The position numbers were made by a program, and so were the translations under genes. From Chondrosia reniformis (taxonomy: Eukaryota; Porifera; Demospongiae; Chondrillida; Chondrillidae), in contig OX359192.1 of assembly GCA_947172415.1 (NCBI GenBank), positions 622,501-686,500 on the forward strand: a stretch of 64,000 nt of DNA. Direction: 5' to 3'. Below, piece after piece: positions 10,405 to 22,444 of this stretch (position 1 is its first letter; each line of letters opens with the position of its first letter). Below the pieces are notes generated by a model. The model searched no databases. It saw nothing but the letters and a program-made list of their open reading frames with translations, and had not been told where the DNA came from.

Positions 10405-13400
10405 ATGCACTTGCTATTTCTTATTTTCCCTTTCTTTCTAGAAGTCACTCCTAATGGTAAGTATCTATATCTATCTATATATCTGTGTCTATCTACGTAT
10501 TTATCCATGCACCTTCATTTACATATATATCCATCTATTCATCTATCTACATATACATGTATGTAGATGCCTACAGTGTACTGATTGATGGCTACACAAC
10601 AGAAGGAACTTTGGTTTCAGGAGACACTGTACAGCTTGGAACAAGTATCATTCTTGTCTGTAGAGTAAGCGGTGCTTCTTATGATGTTGAGACCAACTTC
10701 AACTGGACCTGCTCCACTGGAGAGTGCAACGTTGGCAATGGAGTTACTCCCAGCTCCAGAGCAGTGGGGAATGTTATGATGATCAACGTGATATTTAGAT
10801 GCTCGGGTGGATGTCATTACACTTGTACTGTAACAACTACCAGTGGAGCAAGAAATTCAGATACCTTTAGAATTGTTTATATGGGTATGATAGTGATATT
10901 GTATATATAACACATGTGCAGTCACAGAATACTTACTAATATAACAATATTTATGATTTCCTGTGAACTGTGACCTAAATTAAGTGTATACTGTATATGT
11001 ATATAGAACAGTAGTCTATATCATAACATTTACGCATATTATATTTATATATTAATGACATAAAATTCTTATATCTTTCTTACTAACTTATACACAATAA
11101 ACAGCTGGTAAGGCTCTTTCAAGCCATGGAAATTTTATACTTCCAAACTCAATAATCACTAGTGTTCAAGATTTGCAGCTCAACTGTACAACTACTGTCA
11201 TAGGAGGTAGAGATCCCATGTTTTACTATCGTAATGGCAGTGATGAACAATTGATAATGAATACTGCACATGGATATCAGTTCAGCCTGTTTGATGAAAC
11301 TGAAATTGCTGCTTTGGTTATAAATGCCACAAGTCAGCTCTGGAATAATCAGTTCTCCTGTAAAGCAGGTGTAAATAGGCCTAGGAACTCAGATCGGAGG
11401 GACATTGCTTTTTACTTGTTTTTAACTTCAATAACAGGTGATATATACGTTAGTTCTCATGCACCGTTATATTTGAAGTATATGCATACATATATAGTCT
11501 CTATGCATGTGTGTGCATGTGTATATATATACGTACGTATAGACACACACTTTATATATAATAATATAAGTCTTAAGTAAAATCATTTACAAATATGAAG
11601 TAACTGTTAGAAGTAGGGGTGGCAGTGCCTGCTACAGTGACTGTACATGTGCATGGTACATCTTAAAAAGTGTAATGAAACAAGCTTAAGATAGTGCACA
11701 TTTATATGATAAGCTATAGGCCTATATCGAAGTGGCATAAGCTTTTAATCATGCACATTACTTCTATGTTTGGGTGCATGCATCATGATAGCTGAGGTAA
11801 GGATGGTGCACCCAAACACAGAAGTGATTTGTATGGTTAAAATTATATCGAATAGGGGGGGGGGGCATATATACGTATATTTTGTGTCATCGATCCTAAT
11901 TAGAGAGTATTATAGCTACGTATACCATATATTCTCTAATATGTACTGCCATCATGTCATGACTGTCATTATTGCAGATCCACTAGTGTCTCCTGTCATC
12001 ACAAGTGTTACTATAAATAATTCAAACAGACTAAATGTAAACCTGGAGGCCTACGAGTTCCCTGAGAACATAGCTTTAAACACCTTGGCCAAGTTTATAG
12101 TGAGTTATGAGAGATTTGATTTGAAAGTGCCTGTAATGGTCAGATATCAGAGATACGCTGCCAATGGGACTGCTGAGACGGAGGGACCCCTATCAGTGGC
12201 AGGAGCAAAGTACAGAATCAAGGCCTGGGTTATATATGATAAACAGATTAGTCCAATACCATCAGAATTGGAATATTATGTGCCAGAAAGAGGTATCCAA
12301 TGTAAATATATGTTAAATATGTATCATGCAATACCTTACATGTACCCTATATATAGCTAATTGTAATCATATATATATATCACTGCCACACCCCCTATAA
12401 TTTATTTCACTCACAAATATTTTCCCTTCCTATCCGGCCACCTCTTTTTGTGTATTAATTCTCCTCATCCCTCTCCCACTGCATAACTTGGAAGTTCATT
12501 TTTAGTATTATATGCAATTTTTATGCAACTGACATAACGTATTTCATGTTCATGATAACTAATATGTATAAACTTTTATATGTGTTGCAGCTCCATCAAG
12601 TGTGAGACAATTCATCATAACAAACGTGTTTAAGGATGGTATGGAGCTAAACTGGTTGCCTCCTAGTGAACCCAACGGAGATGTCCACTACGTTATACAG
12701 TACTGGTCAGATACTTTACTAGCATCTGTCAACACAGCTTGTAACCAGACTCACTACAACATTACAGGAATTAGCAGCGATGGGCTGTTCCACATTAGAG
12801 TGATCACTGTGAATGGAGCTGGCAGTACACCTTCTAAATTCATCAACTACACACATGTTCCTGGGACTAATGGTACGTTTGAACCATATTATGTGTAATT
12901 CTATATCATGAATGCGGTGAAGTAAAGATTTGGTATACGTACATGCAAAGAAGTATTATATATATAGTAATTGAAACATTAATTGATTTCCTTGATCCTC
13001 ATATATAGAGTCTACAGAAACAAAGTGCTCCTTTACCAGACATCATGAGATAATTCAGAATGAAACAGGTATATATGGTCATGTGATGTATGTATGCATG
13101 TTCCTGGGATAAATGGTAAGTTTGAACCATATTGTGTAATTCCATATAACAGATGTAGTGCATGGAATAAGGAGTTTTCCTAACTATACTTTTAGATAGG
13201 ATGAATGTGTATGGCAAATATGCACATCCAAAAGGTAAGTTAAGTGGTGAAAAATATTTTTTGATCCTCATAGAGTCTACAGAAACGAATTCGAAATGTT
13301 CCATAACCGCGATGCCTCAGAATGAAACAGGTATATATCATATATAGTCATGTGATCATGATGTACTATACTGTAGATCAGTTGTAACGTTTATGCCCTA

Positions 13401-13719
13401 TATAGATACATATAGTGCGACTCATCAAAATGGAAGACAACAGTCTCTGATAACAGCAGTCCTTGTAACTGCATTTCTATCCATAATACTTACAGCTTTC
13501 ATCACAACCGTCCTTTACATTGTCATATATCACTTCTGTTGCTCAAAGAAATTTCGAATAAAAACATCTAACTCACATGCAAGACAACCAGCTGATCAGT
13601 CAGATCTAGCGTTAGGGGATATAACTGACATGAAGACAAAATCGGATCATAATTATGAAGCAATTAATATTGCTGATCTGCAAAGTAATGACTATCAACA
13701 AATACAAATCTCAACTTAA
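10405..13719 (+). CDS. Single-pass Ig/FN3 receptor with ITAM-like tail
   Basis: Eight exons: 10405-10456, 10567-10884, 11105-11437, 11978-12292, 12591-12872, 13009-13068, 13274-13330 and 13406-13719. All internal junctions are phase 1, giving 576 aa. Exon 1 encodes a signal peptide (MHLLFLIFPFFLE). Exons 2 and 3 each encode an Ig-like domain with paired cysteines. Exons 4 and 5 encode FN3-like domains (for example LNWLPPSEPNGDVHYVIQYW). Exons 6 and 7 are near-duplicate short stalk exons. Exon 8 has a TM helix (about VLVTAFLSIILTAFITTVLY), then a cytoplasmic tail containing YEAI and YQQI nine residues apart. It is probably a cell-surface adhesion or recognition receptor; the ligand is unknown. 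Uniform 1-1 exons are typical of domain-shuffled ectodomains. Confidence 0.85.
11586..11830 (+). mobile_element. Short dispersed element R2, copy a (MITE-like)
   Basis: In the receptor intron between exons 3 and 4. It begins ATTTACAAATATGAAG...TGTTAGAAGTAGG.GTGGCAG and ends GGTGCACCCAAACACAGAAG, matching the reverse complement of about 38928-39076. An internal copy of the end motif (TTCTATGTTTGGGTGCA) faces the terminal one, forming a small palindrome. No ORF. Confidence 0.7.
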
Positions 13720-14559
13720 ACTCAACAATCCAGTAACTTTGAATTCAAACGTACCATTGTGTCAAATGTATTACACATGTATATACAAGTACATATATAC
13801 ATATAGGTGTGTGTGTCTAGCTGTATATATACATTTACCATTCAAGACTGAAGCATTAAATTACATTCATGATCAATCAACTCTTTATTGTTATATTATT
13901 ATAATATTATGCAATCCTTTTTGAGTAATTTTATGATCATTTATGTGACACTGAATAACTGAATAGCTCACTTACGTAAGAAGTATGTGCATATGGTGTA
14001 TATATATGTGTGAGATATATAGAAGATTGATGTATTATAGTTATGTATATATATAGTATACAGATATATATCCTGGTACTAAAAAAGTATATACTTGTAT
14101 TCTTAGGGGGGAGGGGATTTCCATGGCCATGTTGATGTAATTTTATGACCTCATGTCATGATGTTTGTACTGTTAACACAATTAGTAAAATGGAAAAACC
14201 CATTTCTTGCTATATATGCTGATCAAGGGGTATAATTTAAACTTCTGTGGGAGGTCATTAAAGAGAAGTTCTATACTGTAACTATATATATACTTCCTTG
14301 GCCACATATATACACTTAATATGTCACCCAAATCAATGGGATTCAAACTAAAATGTATATACTACACTCCATGACATCTCCATTTGTGTATAAAATCCTT
14401 ATTCTGATTTATTTAAAAGGTACAAATTTATAGCTAATAATCGTTTATACCTAAATGAATAGGTATTTCAGTTCCATATAGTCTCTAGACTACTGTAGCT
14501 GCATGCATATAGTGATAAGCACATTAATGATTCAATGGAACTGAATGAGATTGAAAGTG
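13720..14559. other. Intergenic between convergent genes
   Basis: AT-rich sequence with TATATA-rich stretches between the receptor stop and the four-TM gene stop. No coding sequence, RNA gene or strong repeat is seen. Confidence 0.6.
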
Positions 14560-16116
14560 TTAGCTCTTAGCATCTGGTTCTTCTTGGTTTCCCGTACCTT
14601 TGCAGGCATATCTATCGCAGAGGAGCCATATTGTGTTGGCAAAGACACAACCAAGCTAAACAAAGCAATGTATAAACATGCAATAATAATTATGCATGGT
14701 ACATGATTATCAATAATTAAGATAACCCATACTGCAAGCTTTAACAGTGTAAACACAGTTATTGACAGTTGGTAGAAATTAACACATAAAAGTATCTTAT
14801 TTGTATATGAGATAGGTGAAATTGAAATGAATTTCTCTAAAATGTTAATATGGAAATGTTTACAGCTCAATTAACCAATTGAATTACATAGCCCTACCCT
14901 GATACTGATGTCAACCAAAAATATATAGCTACATAAAATACACACACATTGGAGATAACTAGAAATTTACTAGGAATAAGTAGGACAACCTTATAAAGAC
15001 ATCCCTTAAAATGGAAAGGAGACAACTCACTGCATTTCCAAAGATAGCATACTGCAGTCCTACCAGAATATTAATCGCCATAAAAGGGTCACTGTTAACA
15101 TTATAATTCGGTGCTGGAATGAAGCCTGCTGTACTGTTTATCAGAAATTGACCATTCTCATAGTCATCAATTACTCCTCTAACTCTGCTCTGCAGTACAA
15201 TGGCATTCACCAGCCACCACACAGCCAAGCCAAGAAACACAATAGCCTCAGTCAAGTGCATCCACCGCATCCACTAAAGGAAAATGAAAATTAAGAATTA
15301 AGAAAAAACTATTAAACGCAAGTAGAAGATAGAAGGTTACTTGAAGGTAACGGTAAAAAACAATGACATATGACTGTGATCATAATAAGACCCTAGTAGG
15401 ATTGATTTTGTCCCCCTCCCCTAGACTTTTGGAAAGACAACATACAGATAATAGCTGTAACACTGTAACACTGTCATACCATTGCCCCCCTCCCCTAAAT
15501 TTTAAAAACTTTCATTTTGCCCCCCCCCCCAACCCGAATTCTGCATGTAGTCCTGCCAATGGAACGTTAAATATCCCTTTGCTAAAAAGTGACCTTCAAG
15601 TTGACCTTTTCTAAGAAGTAACCTTCAAGTTGACCTTTGCTAATTTATGCTATTGCATCTGGAACATCAATCACATCTCAAGAATTACTGATAAATAACA
15701 TTCAGTGGACTTGATGTCTAACTCACAGAAATACTATTCAATGCACACATCACAAAGTCTTTGAAGGTGAATAAAAAAATGATAAACAGACTCGCGATAG
15801 TTGCAGCTACTCCACTCAAGCAAGGTTGCAGAACATCGCCACGCTCGAAGCAGACACCGTATTGAACACCACCTGCCGATCCCGTATAATAGAAACCTCC
15901 CGAAAGATATCCAGCGTAAACCAACACGACTACCTACGAACGGGAGAACAAGGACAATAATTAGCAGTTTCCTACAATTGTGTTCATCACTCTTACCAGG
16001 ATAATCCCCTTAGATATGTTATGAGGATTGATGAGGTATAACAAGCAAGCTTTGGGCGGCCTTTGAGGCTTTGAGTCGTCGAGTGTTTCGCCGTGGAATA
16101 AGCTCTTCCATCCCAT
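14560..16116 (-). CDS. Four-transmembrane protein, paralogue A
   Basis: Four exons (minus): 16116-15997, 15933-15727, 15273-15031 and 14655-14560. They join in phase to 221 aa. An N-terminal proline-rich segment (DDSKPQRPPKAC) is followed by four hydrophobic helices. The first loop carries GVCFERGDVLQPC. The second extracellular loop is about 40 residues, with an NST glycosylation site. The short tail is acidic at its end (QEEPDAKS). Topology recalls MARVEL- or TMEM179-type four-TM proteins, but no family could be assigned. Paralogue B lies about 1.3 kb upstream with the same intron positions. The proteins are nearly identical across exons 2-3 and differ in exon 1 and the last exon. Confidence 0.85.
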
Positions 16117-17437
16117 CTTTAATGAATATCTGATAAACTAGTTATCCGAAACTATATATGGTCCAAATAGGTTAGTCTAGCCGTAAATTTATAGGTAGCC
16201 AAGGGGTCAAGCCTTTTAAATGATCTCATACAAGAAGCTTTCGATTAACCTGATCGGGCGGGATATCGGAAGCTTTGGAATGTAAACGCATATTGCACCA
16301 CATGCATATTATGATAATTACAATGAAGTGGTGCAATCATATAGAAGATCTATGGTGCAATGAATCACAGTGTATATACAATACCATATCCATAGACTAT
16401 GGTTCCGCAATTCTGTACCTACATACCTAATGTGTTAAGTAAGTATCATCCTATGGTGCAAGACTACGTGAGACTACGTGCAGCTGTTTAGGTGAAAATT
16501 ATGGTGCAAAAAGGAACTTTAGATATCTAATGATATTTTCAAGATATTTCTGAAGCTTCGATGCTCTTGTGGTAATTAATGGTCTACCATGCTCTCAGGA
16601 AGCAGAACCTTAATTAACTCGGACGTGGGTCATCCCCTGAAGAATTAGATGGTGCCACAGCAAAGAGGATGAGAATGTGAATATCAGGGTTGATCCAGCT
16701 GTAGCTAATGACTTATAATTATTTGGCAGTTGAAAGCCAGGCAATTGCATTTTAAAGTGGCAGACAAGTGTAGTCTGCTTTTCCTTAGGACAAAGAATAT
16801 GACTGATTACCATGTACTTTCAAATACTTTCAAATATTATTTTTATTATGATTATATGATTATTATAATTATTACTATTATTAGAGTGCTGGCTTATACA
16901 ATAAATGCCAACCAGTGCTGGTTAAGGGGCATTCACAGGGATACATACCTGGAAATGTATACACAGATGACCTTTTAGGAACTTCATATATATAAGAAAA
17001 CTGATATTGGTAGTTGGTTTGTTATAGGGTAGTAAACTGTCTACGTATACTTAGTCTAGCAGTTGTCACATCTCAAAATTGTATATATATACAATAAACA
17101 CGAAATATAGTAGTATACACCAAATTTTATGTAGCAAAAGTTGTAGCTCCTTAAGTATTATTTTGTACCTCTAATATGTCAAAACATTTCTGTAAATAGA
17201 TTTTTAAATACATGCCAAAACATCCCTATATAACGTTAACCCAAGCTCATTTAATATGCACATATGTCACATAAAGAGTATTTCTATTGTATAATCTTCT
17301 ATTCCTGAGCATACACCAAAAGGACAAATGCATTATTACAAATTAAAGGTAAAATTAATTCCTTTAAAAGAATTGATAAATTGCAGCCATACATGCAGTT
17401 TCAAAGCAAAATTAATGTTTTCATGGAATTGAATTGT
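16117..17437. other. Intergenic between the two four-TM genes
   Basis: No gene is seen. Around 16289-16335 an inverted pair ATTGCACCAC/GTGGTGCAAT is followed by three further TGGTGCAA copies to about 16505. This could be a small decayed element or a cluster of binding sites. The rest is AT-rich unique sequence. Confidence 0.55.
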
Positions 17438-18843
17438 TTAGCTCTTAATTTCTTCATGTTCTCTTCTCCTACGACAGACACATCTCTCACAGAACAGCCA
17501 CATTGCACTTGCAAAGGCGCAACCAAGCTACACAAGAAAGCACTAAATACTGTCACTTCTTGTAATACCTACAGTGTCTGACAGTGTACAAGCATTAATA
17601 TTGATGATGTAAGACCATGTATTATAATAACAACAAAATGGCTGAATATCATGAGCAGAGTGCTTTATTAAATTTGACTGTTTAATGCAACAAATGTCTT
17701 AATGTAATAAATTTGACTGTAACAATATTATATAGCACAGTGCCTAGTCAGTCCTTAAATTAAATGCAGTAGCTATAGGGCTCTCACAATGTTAACCTTT
17801 ATATCTCATGACATGTATATACTCAATCTATTTATATTACCTATTATGGCTCTATTATGGTAAATTAGGAAAGGTTACCAAATCATAAAGTGTAATGTAT
17901 TTCCCATTACTCATGCACAAGTTACATTATCCATTACATCAAATACAACTTATTATCAATACTAATGGAGACAATTATATACAGTGCACTGATGCTAATC
18001 AACATCATTTATGTGACCTTATAAGGAAAGGAGACAACTCACTGCATTTCCAAAGATAGCATACTGTAGTCCTATTAGAATATTCATCGCCATAAATGGG
18101 TCACTGTTAACATTATAATTCGGTGCTGGAATAAAGCCTGCTGTACTGTTTATCAGAAATTGACCATTCTCATAGTCATCAATTACTCCTCTAACTCTGC
18201 TCTGCAGTACAATGGCATTCACCAGCCACCACACAGTCAAGCCAAGAAACACAATAGCCTCAGTCAAGTGCATCCAACGCATCCACTAAAGGAAAATGAA
18301 AATTAAGGGGAAAAAAACAACTTTGACGTAAATAGAAGGTCAGGGTTGCTAGTTATTAGAGGTCAAACGTGAAAGTACGAGGGGCAAAGCGTAGAGCACA
18401 ATTACTGTCTAGCATTAGATCATTTTAAAGTAATCAAATCAACAATGTCACTCACAGAAATACTATTCAATGCACACATCACAAAGTCTTTGAAGGTGAA
18501 TAAAAAAATGATAAACAGACTCGCGATAGTTGCAGCTACTCCACTCAAGCAAGGCTGCAGAACATCGCCACGCTCGAAGCAGACACCGTATTGAACACCA
18601 CCTGCCGATCCCGTATAATAGAAACCTCCCGAAAGATATCCAGCGTAAACCAACACGACTACCTACGAACGGGAGAACAAGGATAATTATAAGAATTAGC
18701 ACTTTCCTACAATTATGTTCATCTCTTACCAACATAATCCCCTTTGATATGTTATGAGGATTGATGAGGTACAACCCGCAGGCTTTGGGCGGCCTTTGGG
18801 GCTTTGAGTCGTCGAATGAGTCTTCGTCAAATAGTTTGACCAT
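17438..18843 (-). CDS. Four-transmembrane protein, paralogue B
   Basis: Four exons (minus): 18843-18730, 18662-18456, 18285-18043 and 17527-17438, joining in phase to 217 aa. Exons 2 and 3 are almost identical to paralogue A, including flanking intron sequence, so the duplication is recent or recently converted. Exon 1 starts differently (MVKLFDEDSFDDSKPQ). The last exon diverges strongly after LGCAFASAMW, ending in a cysteine/arginine-rich tail (CVCRRRREHEEIKS) where A has CKGTGNQEEPDAKS. The different tails suggest different sorting or partners. Function unknown. The ATG is only 68 bp from the left end of an inserted transposon. Confidence 0.85.
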
Positions 18844-19027
18844 CTTTCAGAAATCGAAGCTCAGGATTACAAAAGTTTACGAATCACCTTTACCATAGAT
18901 ATACGACTCCTATAGACCCTTTTCATAATTACGTCACAATTTCCCGGTTTGTTGGCGCACTTTAACCTGTTGGCAAAACAAATAGGGCGTAAGGTATTCA
19001 GATGAAGTTTTTTCGTTTTTAGCAGCT

Positions 19028-20485
19028 ATGCCTGTCAGTTGTTGTGCTGTAAATTGTACAAACCGATTTAGTAAGAACTCTGGGATAGGATTTTTCGTCT
19101 TTCCCGCTGATGAAGCAAGAAAGAAACTCTGGTGCCGAGCAATATCCCATGACAAATGGATTCCGAAGAAATTCGATCGCATTTGCGGTGAACATTTTGC
19201 TCGAGGAAGACCATCTAAGAACCCCGAAGATGTTGATTTCGTGCCAACAATCTTTAAGGATCGTAAGAGACGAATAATTGGGCCGAAAATTGACGATACA
19301 AGAGGAAAGCATTTGGTGAAGCGGACAAGAAGGAAACAAGACCAAGACGAAGTTGAAACCGCAGCTAAAATTTTAATTAACCTATCTTCGACCTCTTTTG
19401 AAGATTCAACTGTTTCAAACCCCACATATACAGATGCTGAGGTACAGACTGACCCTACACCTGAGTCAGTGGAATTCAGAAGGCAGGTACAGTTGAAAGT
19501 AACTATTCAACAACTTCAGAGTAAACTGTTATCATTAGAAGGTACACTGTTCACCTTATCGCAAAAGCAGAAAATGATGACATTTATTGTTGATAACAAC
19601 GAAAAAACCAGGTTTCTTACAGGCCTTCCATCCTATGCCTTATTCTGCAGTCTTTTTGATTACATGCAGCCTGTAATAGAAAGGGCACGTAAAACATCAG
19701 CTGACCTTGAAGTATCTATGCCCGGAAGGCCAAGGAAATTAACTTGCAAAGAGGAATTTTTAGCAGTATTAATCCGACTGCGTCTGGGATTGCTAGTTGA
19801 GGACATTTCTGCAAGGTTTGAGGTCTCTCCCGCCACATTTTCAAGATTCTTTTCACTCTGGATCAAGACATTAGCAGCTGAGATGAAAAATATATTCCCA
19901 TGGCCCACAAAGGAACAGATTAAATCAAAGACACCAGAAGTCTTCAAAAAGTATCCCAATACCCGCGTCATTATTGATTGCACAGAATTCTTCATACAAA
20001 GGCCAACTTCACTTGTGGCACAAGCTTTAACTTTCTCCCACTACAAGCACCACAACACTTTCAAAGTGTTAATAGGGATTAGTCCAGGAGGCGTAATAAC
20101 ATTTGTGTCTCGTCTTTGGGGAGGGAGAATATCTGATATAGCCATCACCGAAAAATCTGGGTTACTAGATTTATTGGAGCCAGGAGATAATGTAATGGCA
20201 GACCGAGGCTTTAACATTGGAGAAGTGCTGGAAAACCGAGGTATTACTTTAAATATTCCCCCTTTCCTTGGGCAGAGAAGTCAATTATCTGTTAAACAAG
20301 TATTAGAAACAAGAAGGATAGCTTCACTTAGAATCCATGTTGAACGTGCTATTGGAAGACTTAAAAACTATCGCCTGTGCCAATCTACATTTCCACTTAG
20401 TTTAGCTGACTTGGCATCAGATATTGTTTTTGTGTGTGCGTATTTGACTAATTTTTTAAAGCCTATTGTACCTCCGGACATTTAA
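19028..20485 (+). CDS. THAP-domain DDE transposase (ISL2EU)
   Basis: 485 aa, no intron. Residues 1-80 form a THAP zinc-binding domain: CCAVNC near the start, then CGEHF and the FVPTIF box. A coiled region follows at about 155-185. From about 300 a DDE_Tnp_4 catalytic domain shows all three acidic sites: IIDCTEFF, MADRGFNIG and HVERAIGRLKNY. It should bind the element's termini and carry out cut-and-paste transposition. There is no frameshift or stop. The unspliced frame inside an intron-rich neighbourhood supports foreign (transposon) origin. Confidence 0.95.
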   Translation: MPVSCCAVNCTNRFSKNSGIGFFVFPADEARKKLWCRAISHDKWIPKKFDRICGEHFARGRPSKNPEDVDFVPTIFKDRKRRIIGPKIDDTRGKHLVKRTRRKQDQDEVETAAKILINLSSTSFEDSTVSNPTYTDAEVQTDPTPESVEFRRQVQLKVTIQQLQSKLLSLEGTLFTLSQKQKMMTFIVDNNEKTRFLTGLPSYALFCSLFDYMQPVIERARKTSADLEVSMPGRPRKLTCKEEFLAVLIRLRLGLLVEDISARFEVSPATFSRFFSLWIKTLAAEMKNIFPWPTKEQIKSKTPEVFKKYPNTRVIIDCTEFFIQRPTSLVAQALTFSHYKHHNTFKVLIGISPGGVITFVSRLWGGRISDIAITEKSGLLDLLEPGDNVMADRGFNIGEVLENRGITLNIPPFLGQRSQLSVKQVLETRRIASLRIHVERAIGRLKNYRLCQSTFPLSLADLASDIVFVCAYLTNFLKPIVPPDI

Positions 20486-20566
20486 AAATTAATTTATTAT
20501 TAACATGCATATATTTTTGACAATGTAGAATACAGATATATATGTATATATGGTAATAATATAAAA

Positions 20567-22444
20567 TTACATAATTGTTTGTTGAATTTTACGAGTTAGA
20601 ATTTCTGGTACTATTATGTTTGTAAAGAAAAGCTTGAGTTTGGGAAGCATAATGTTTATCCATAAGGCTTCATCAAAAAGGATCTGTTCAATAAAAAGGT
20701 TATCATTCTCAGCCTCTGTCCAGACCACAAAATGAGCCCATTTACATTTCTTAATAGCCATTTCCCCCTGTACTTGATAGTAGTAGGCACTACTTCTCTT
20801 TAATTCCAATTTGCCACTGTCATCATTATATGCAAAAAATGTTTTATAATCTTTTGCTATATCTTCTGGCTTCAGATGGCGAATTGGTGTATTATTGATG
20901 GAAAATGGGCACTTAATTTCTAGTACCCCTGGGCTATTATGGTGTCGATGATTCATAATAATACCATCAGCTGAAGCTCCTAGGTAAGAATTGGTTGGCA
21001 TAAGTGTAAGGCCAGATGGCAAACATTCTAGATGTATATGACCAGAAGATCTCATCTTTTTAAGATAATCTGTTCGCGCTACCGATTCCTTTTCCCTTCC
21101 CCACTTTAACTGTGGTAAGGTAGCAAGCCTCTCATCCTTATTATACCCCATCAAACGTTTAGTTATGGCAGTGGGACTGGTGTCGTCTCTACGACTCATG
21201 ATTTCACCAAAAACAGAACTAGTGATGCGCCCATTATGTAACTCATACCATAAATCGGAATTACTCTGCTGACGAGTGGACTCTTCAATAAAATCAGACA
21301 GCTTTTGGTCGATGACTTGCTCACTGACATAATCAAGGCATAATTCTCTAAAATACTCCCCTTCAACGTCAACCAAAGCCAGATCTTGAACTAATGAGGG
21401 TAGCTCCCTGTTTTGACTGTCATATATTATTAACTTTCTGGCTAAAAGCATGAGACCTTCTCTGACTTCATGATCATGATCCACCTCAAAAGCCATTTCT
21501 TCATCTTCAGTTGCACTTGAAAGTACAGGCTTTTCATTGAGCCAAAAATGACTTAGACCACTAAAAGGGTGTTGCTGCTTTACTTGGTCTACTAGGCGTT
21601 TCAAACGAACTGGGTCATCAGGATGAGTCTCAGCTAATGGTTTGCTCTGAGGTAGTGAAAGTTTAATTTCTTTTCCATAAACTGCTTTATGAAAGCTTAT
21701 TTCATCCAGCGGTTTCGGGATGATATCTCTCCTGGGGGGAATGTTCCACATTTGAAGATGGTCTGTGACGGTTGTATCCCCTGGTAGAAGTCTGGTTGGT
21801 TCTGCCTTCCTTTTATGGTCTTCCACAAAAAAAAGCAAAGCAGCAATATGGCTACAGGCTTCTCCCCTCCCAGCAACACATTTACACTGTGCAGCTAAAA
21901 CGTCACCTGTAGCTTTAAATAGAGCAAAGACAGTGTATGTGGTTTTGGCTTTCAAGGAGGAGAAGCAATGTCCTCTAACAACTATTAAACCATCTTCTGC
22001 ATTATGAGCCCATACATTCTTAACTAGCCCATCTGCAAAATATTTGTAGGCCTTGAGGGACTTGAAGGCTTCCAAACTCTCACTGGTGAAGGTTTTATCT
22101 CTGCTATTAATAAGATACTGGTAAAGTTGCATGAAAGTAAAGCCTTCCAGAAATGATACATCCTTGCTCCATGCCTGAATATCTCTAAAGTTCGAGTTAA
22201 TTCCGACCTTAGAAATGGTAGTAGGTGACACTCGTTCCTCCTCGTCGTCGCTTTCTGCAGTGAAGAAACGTTTCCAATAGGTCAAAAGGCGCCCTATTAC
22301 CTCCGCCTTGCTCCCTGACGATTTCAGCAAAACTTCCTTGCAAAGCGTCTTCAAAGACGTCATATTTAGCTTCCTCAGAAGCTCTAGAAAGTACACATCG
22401 CTAGCTGCCGTTTCTAGTAGTAAAACCGAACGAGCACGATCCAT
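20567..22444 (-). CDS. SAP-SWIM-YqaJ nuclease-like transposon protein
   Basis: 625 aa, no intron. A SAP-like helix-extended-helix lies at about 22-58 (LRKLNMTSLKTLCKEVLL). A SWIM zinc finger is at about 187-200 (CKCVAGRGEACSH). A YqaJ-type (PD-(D/E)XK) nuclease domain lies at about 395-590, with NGRITSSVFGEIM, GREKESVARTDYL, GASADG and LEIKCPFS holding the catalytic D and ExK. It is the second, accessory protein of ISL2EU elements. Its exact step in transposition is not established; DNA end-processing is a reasonable inference. It is convergent with the transposase, and its start is about 95 bp inside the right terminal repeat. Confidence 0.9.
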   Translation of the reverse strand: MDRARSVLLLETAASDVYFLELLRKLNMTSLKTLCKEVLLKSSGSKAEVIGRLLTYWKRFFTAESDDEEERVSPTTISKVGINSNFRDIQAWSKDVSFLEGFTFMQLYQYLINSRDKTFTSESLEAFKSLKAYKYFADGLVKNVWAHNAEDGLIVVRGHCFSSLKAKTTYTVFALFKATGDVLAAQCKCVAGRGEACSHIAALLFFVEDHKRKAEPTRLLPGDTTVTDHLQMWNIPPRRDIIPKPLDEISFHKAVYGKEIKLSLPQSKPLAETHPDDPVRLKRLVDQVKQQHPFSGLSHFWLNEKPVLSSATEDEEMAFEVDHDHEVREGLMLLARKLIIYDSQNRELPSLVQDLALVDVEGEYFRELCLDYVSEQVIDQKLSDFIEESTRQQSNSDLWYELHNGRITSSVFGEIMSRRDDTSPTAITKRLMGYNKDERLATLPQLKWGREKESVARTDYLKKMRSSGHIHLECLPSGLTLMPTNSYLGASADGIIMNHRHHNSPGVLEIKCPFSINNTPIRHLKPEDIAKDYKTFFAYNDDSGKLELKRSSAYYYQVQGEMAIKKCKWAHFVVWTEAENDNLFIEQILFDEALWINIMLPKLKLFFTNIIVPEILTRKIQQTIM

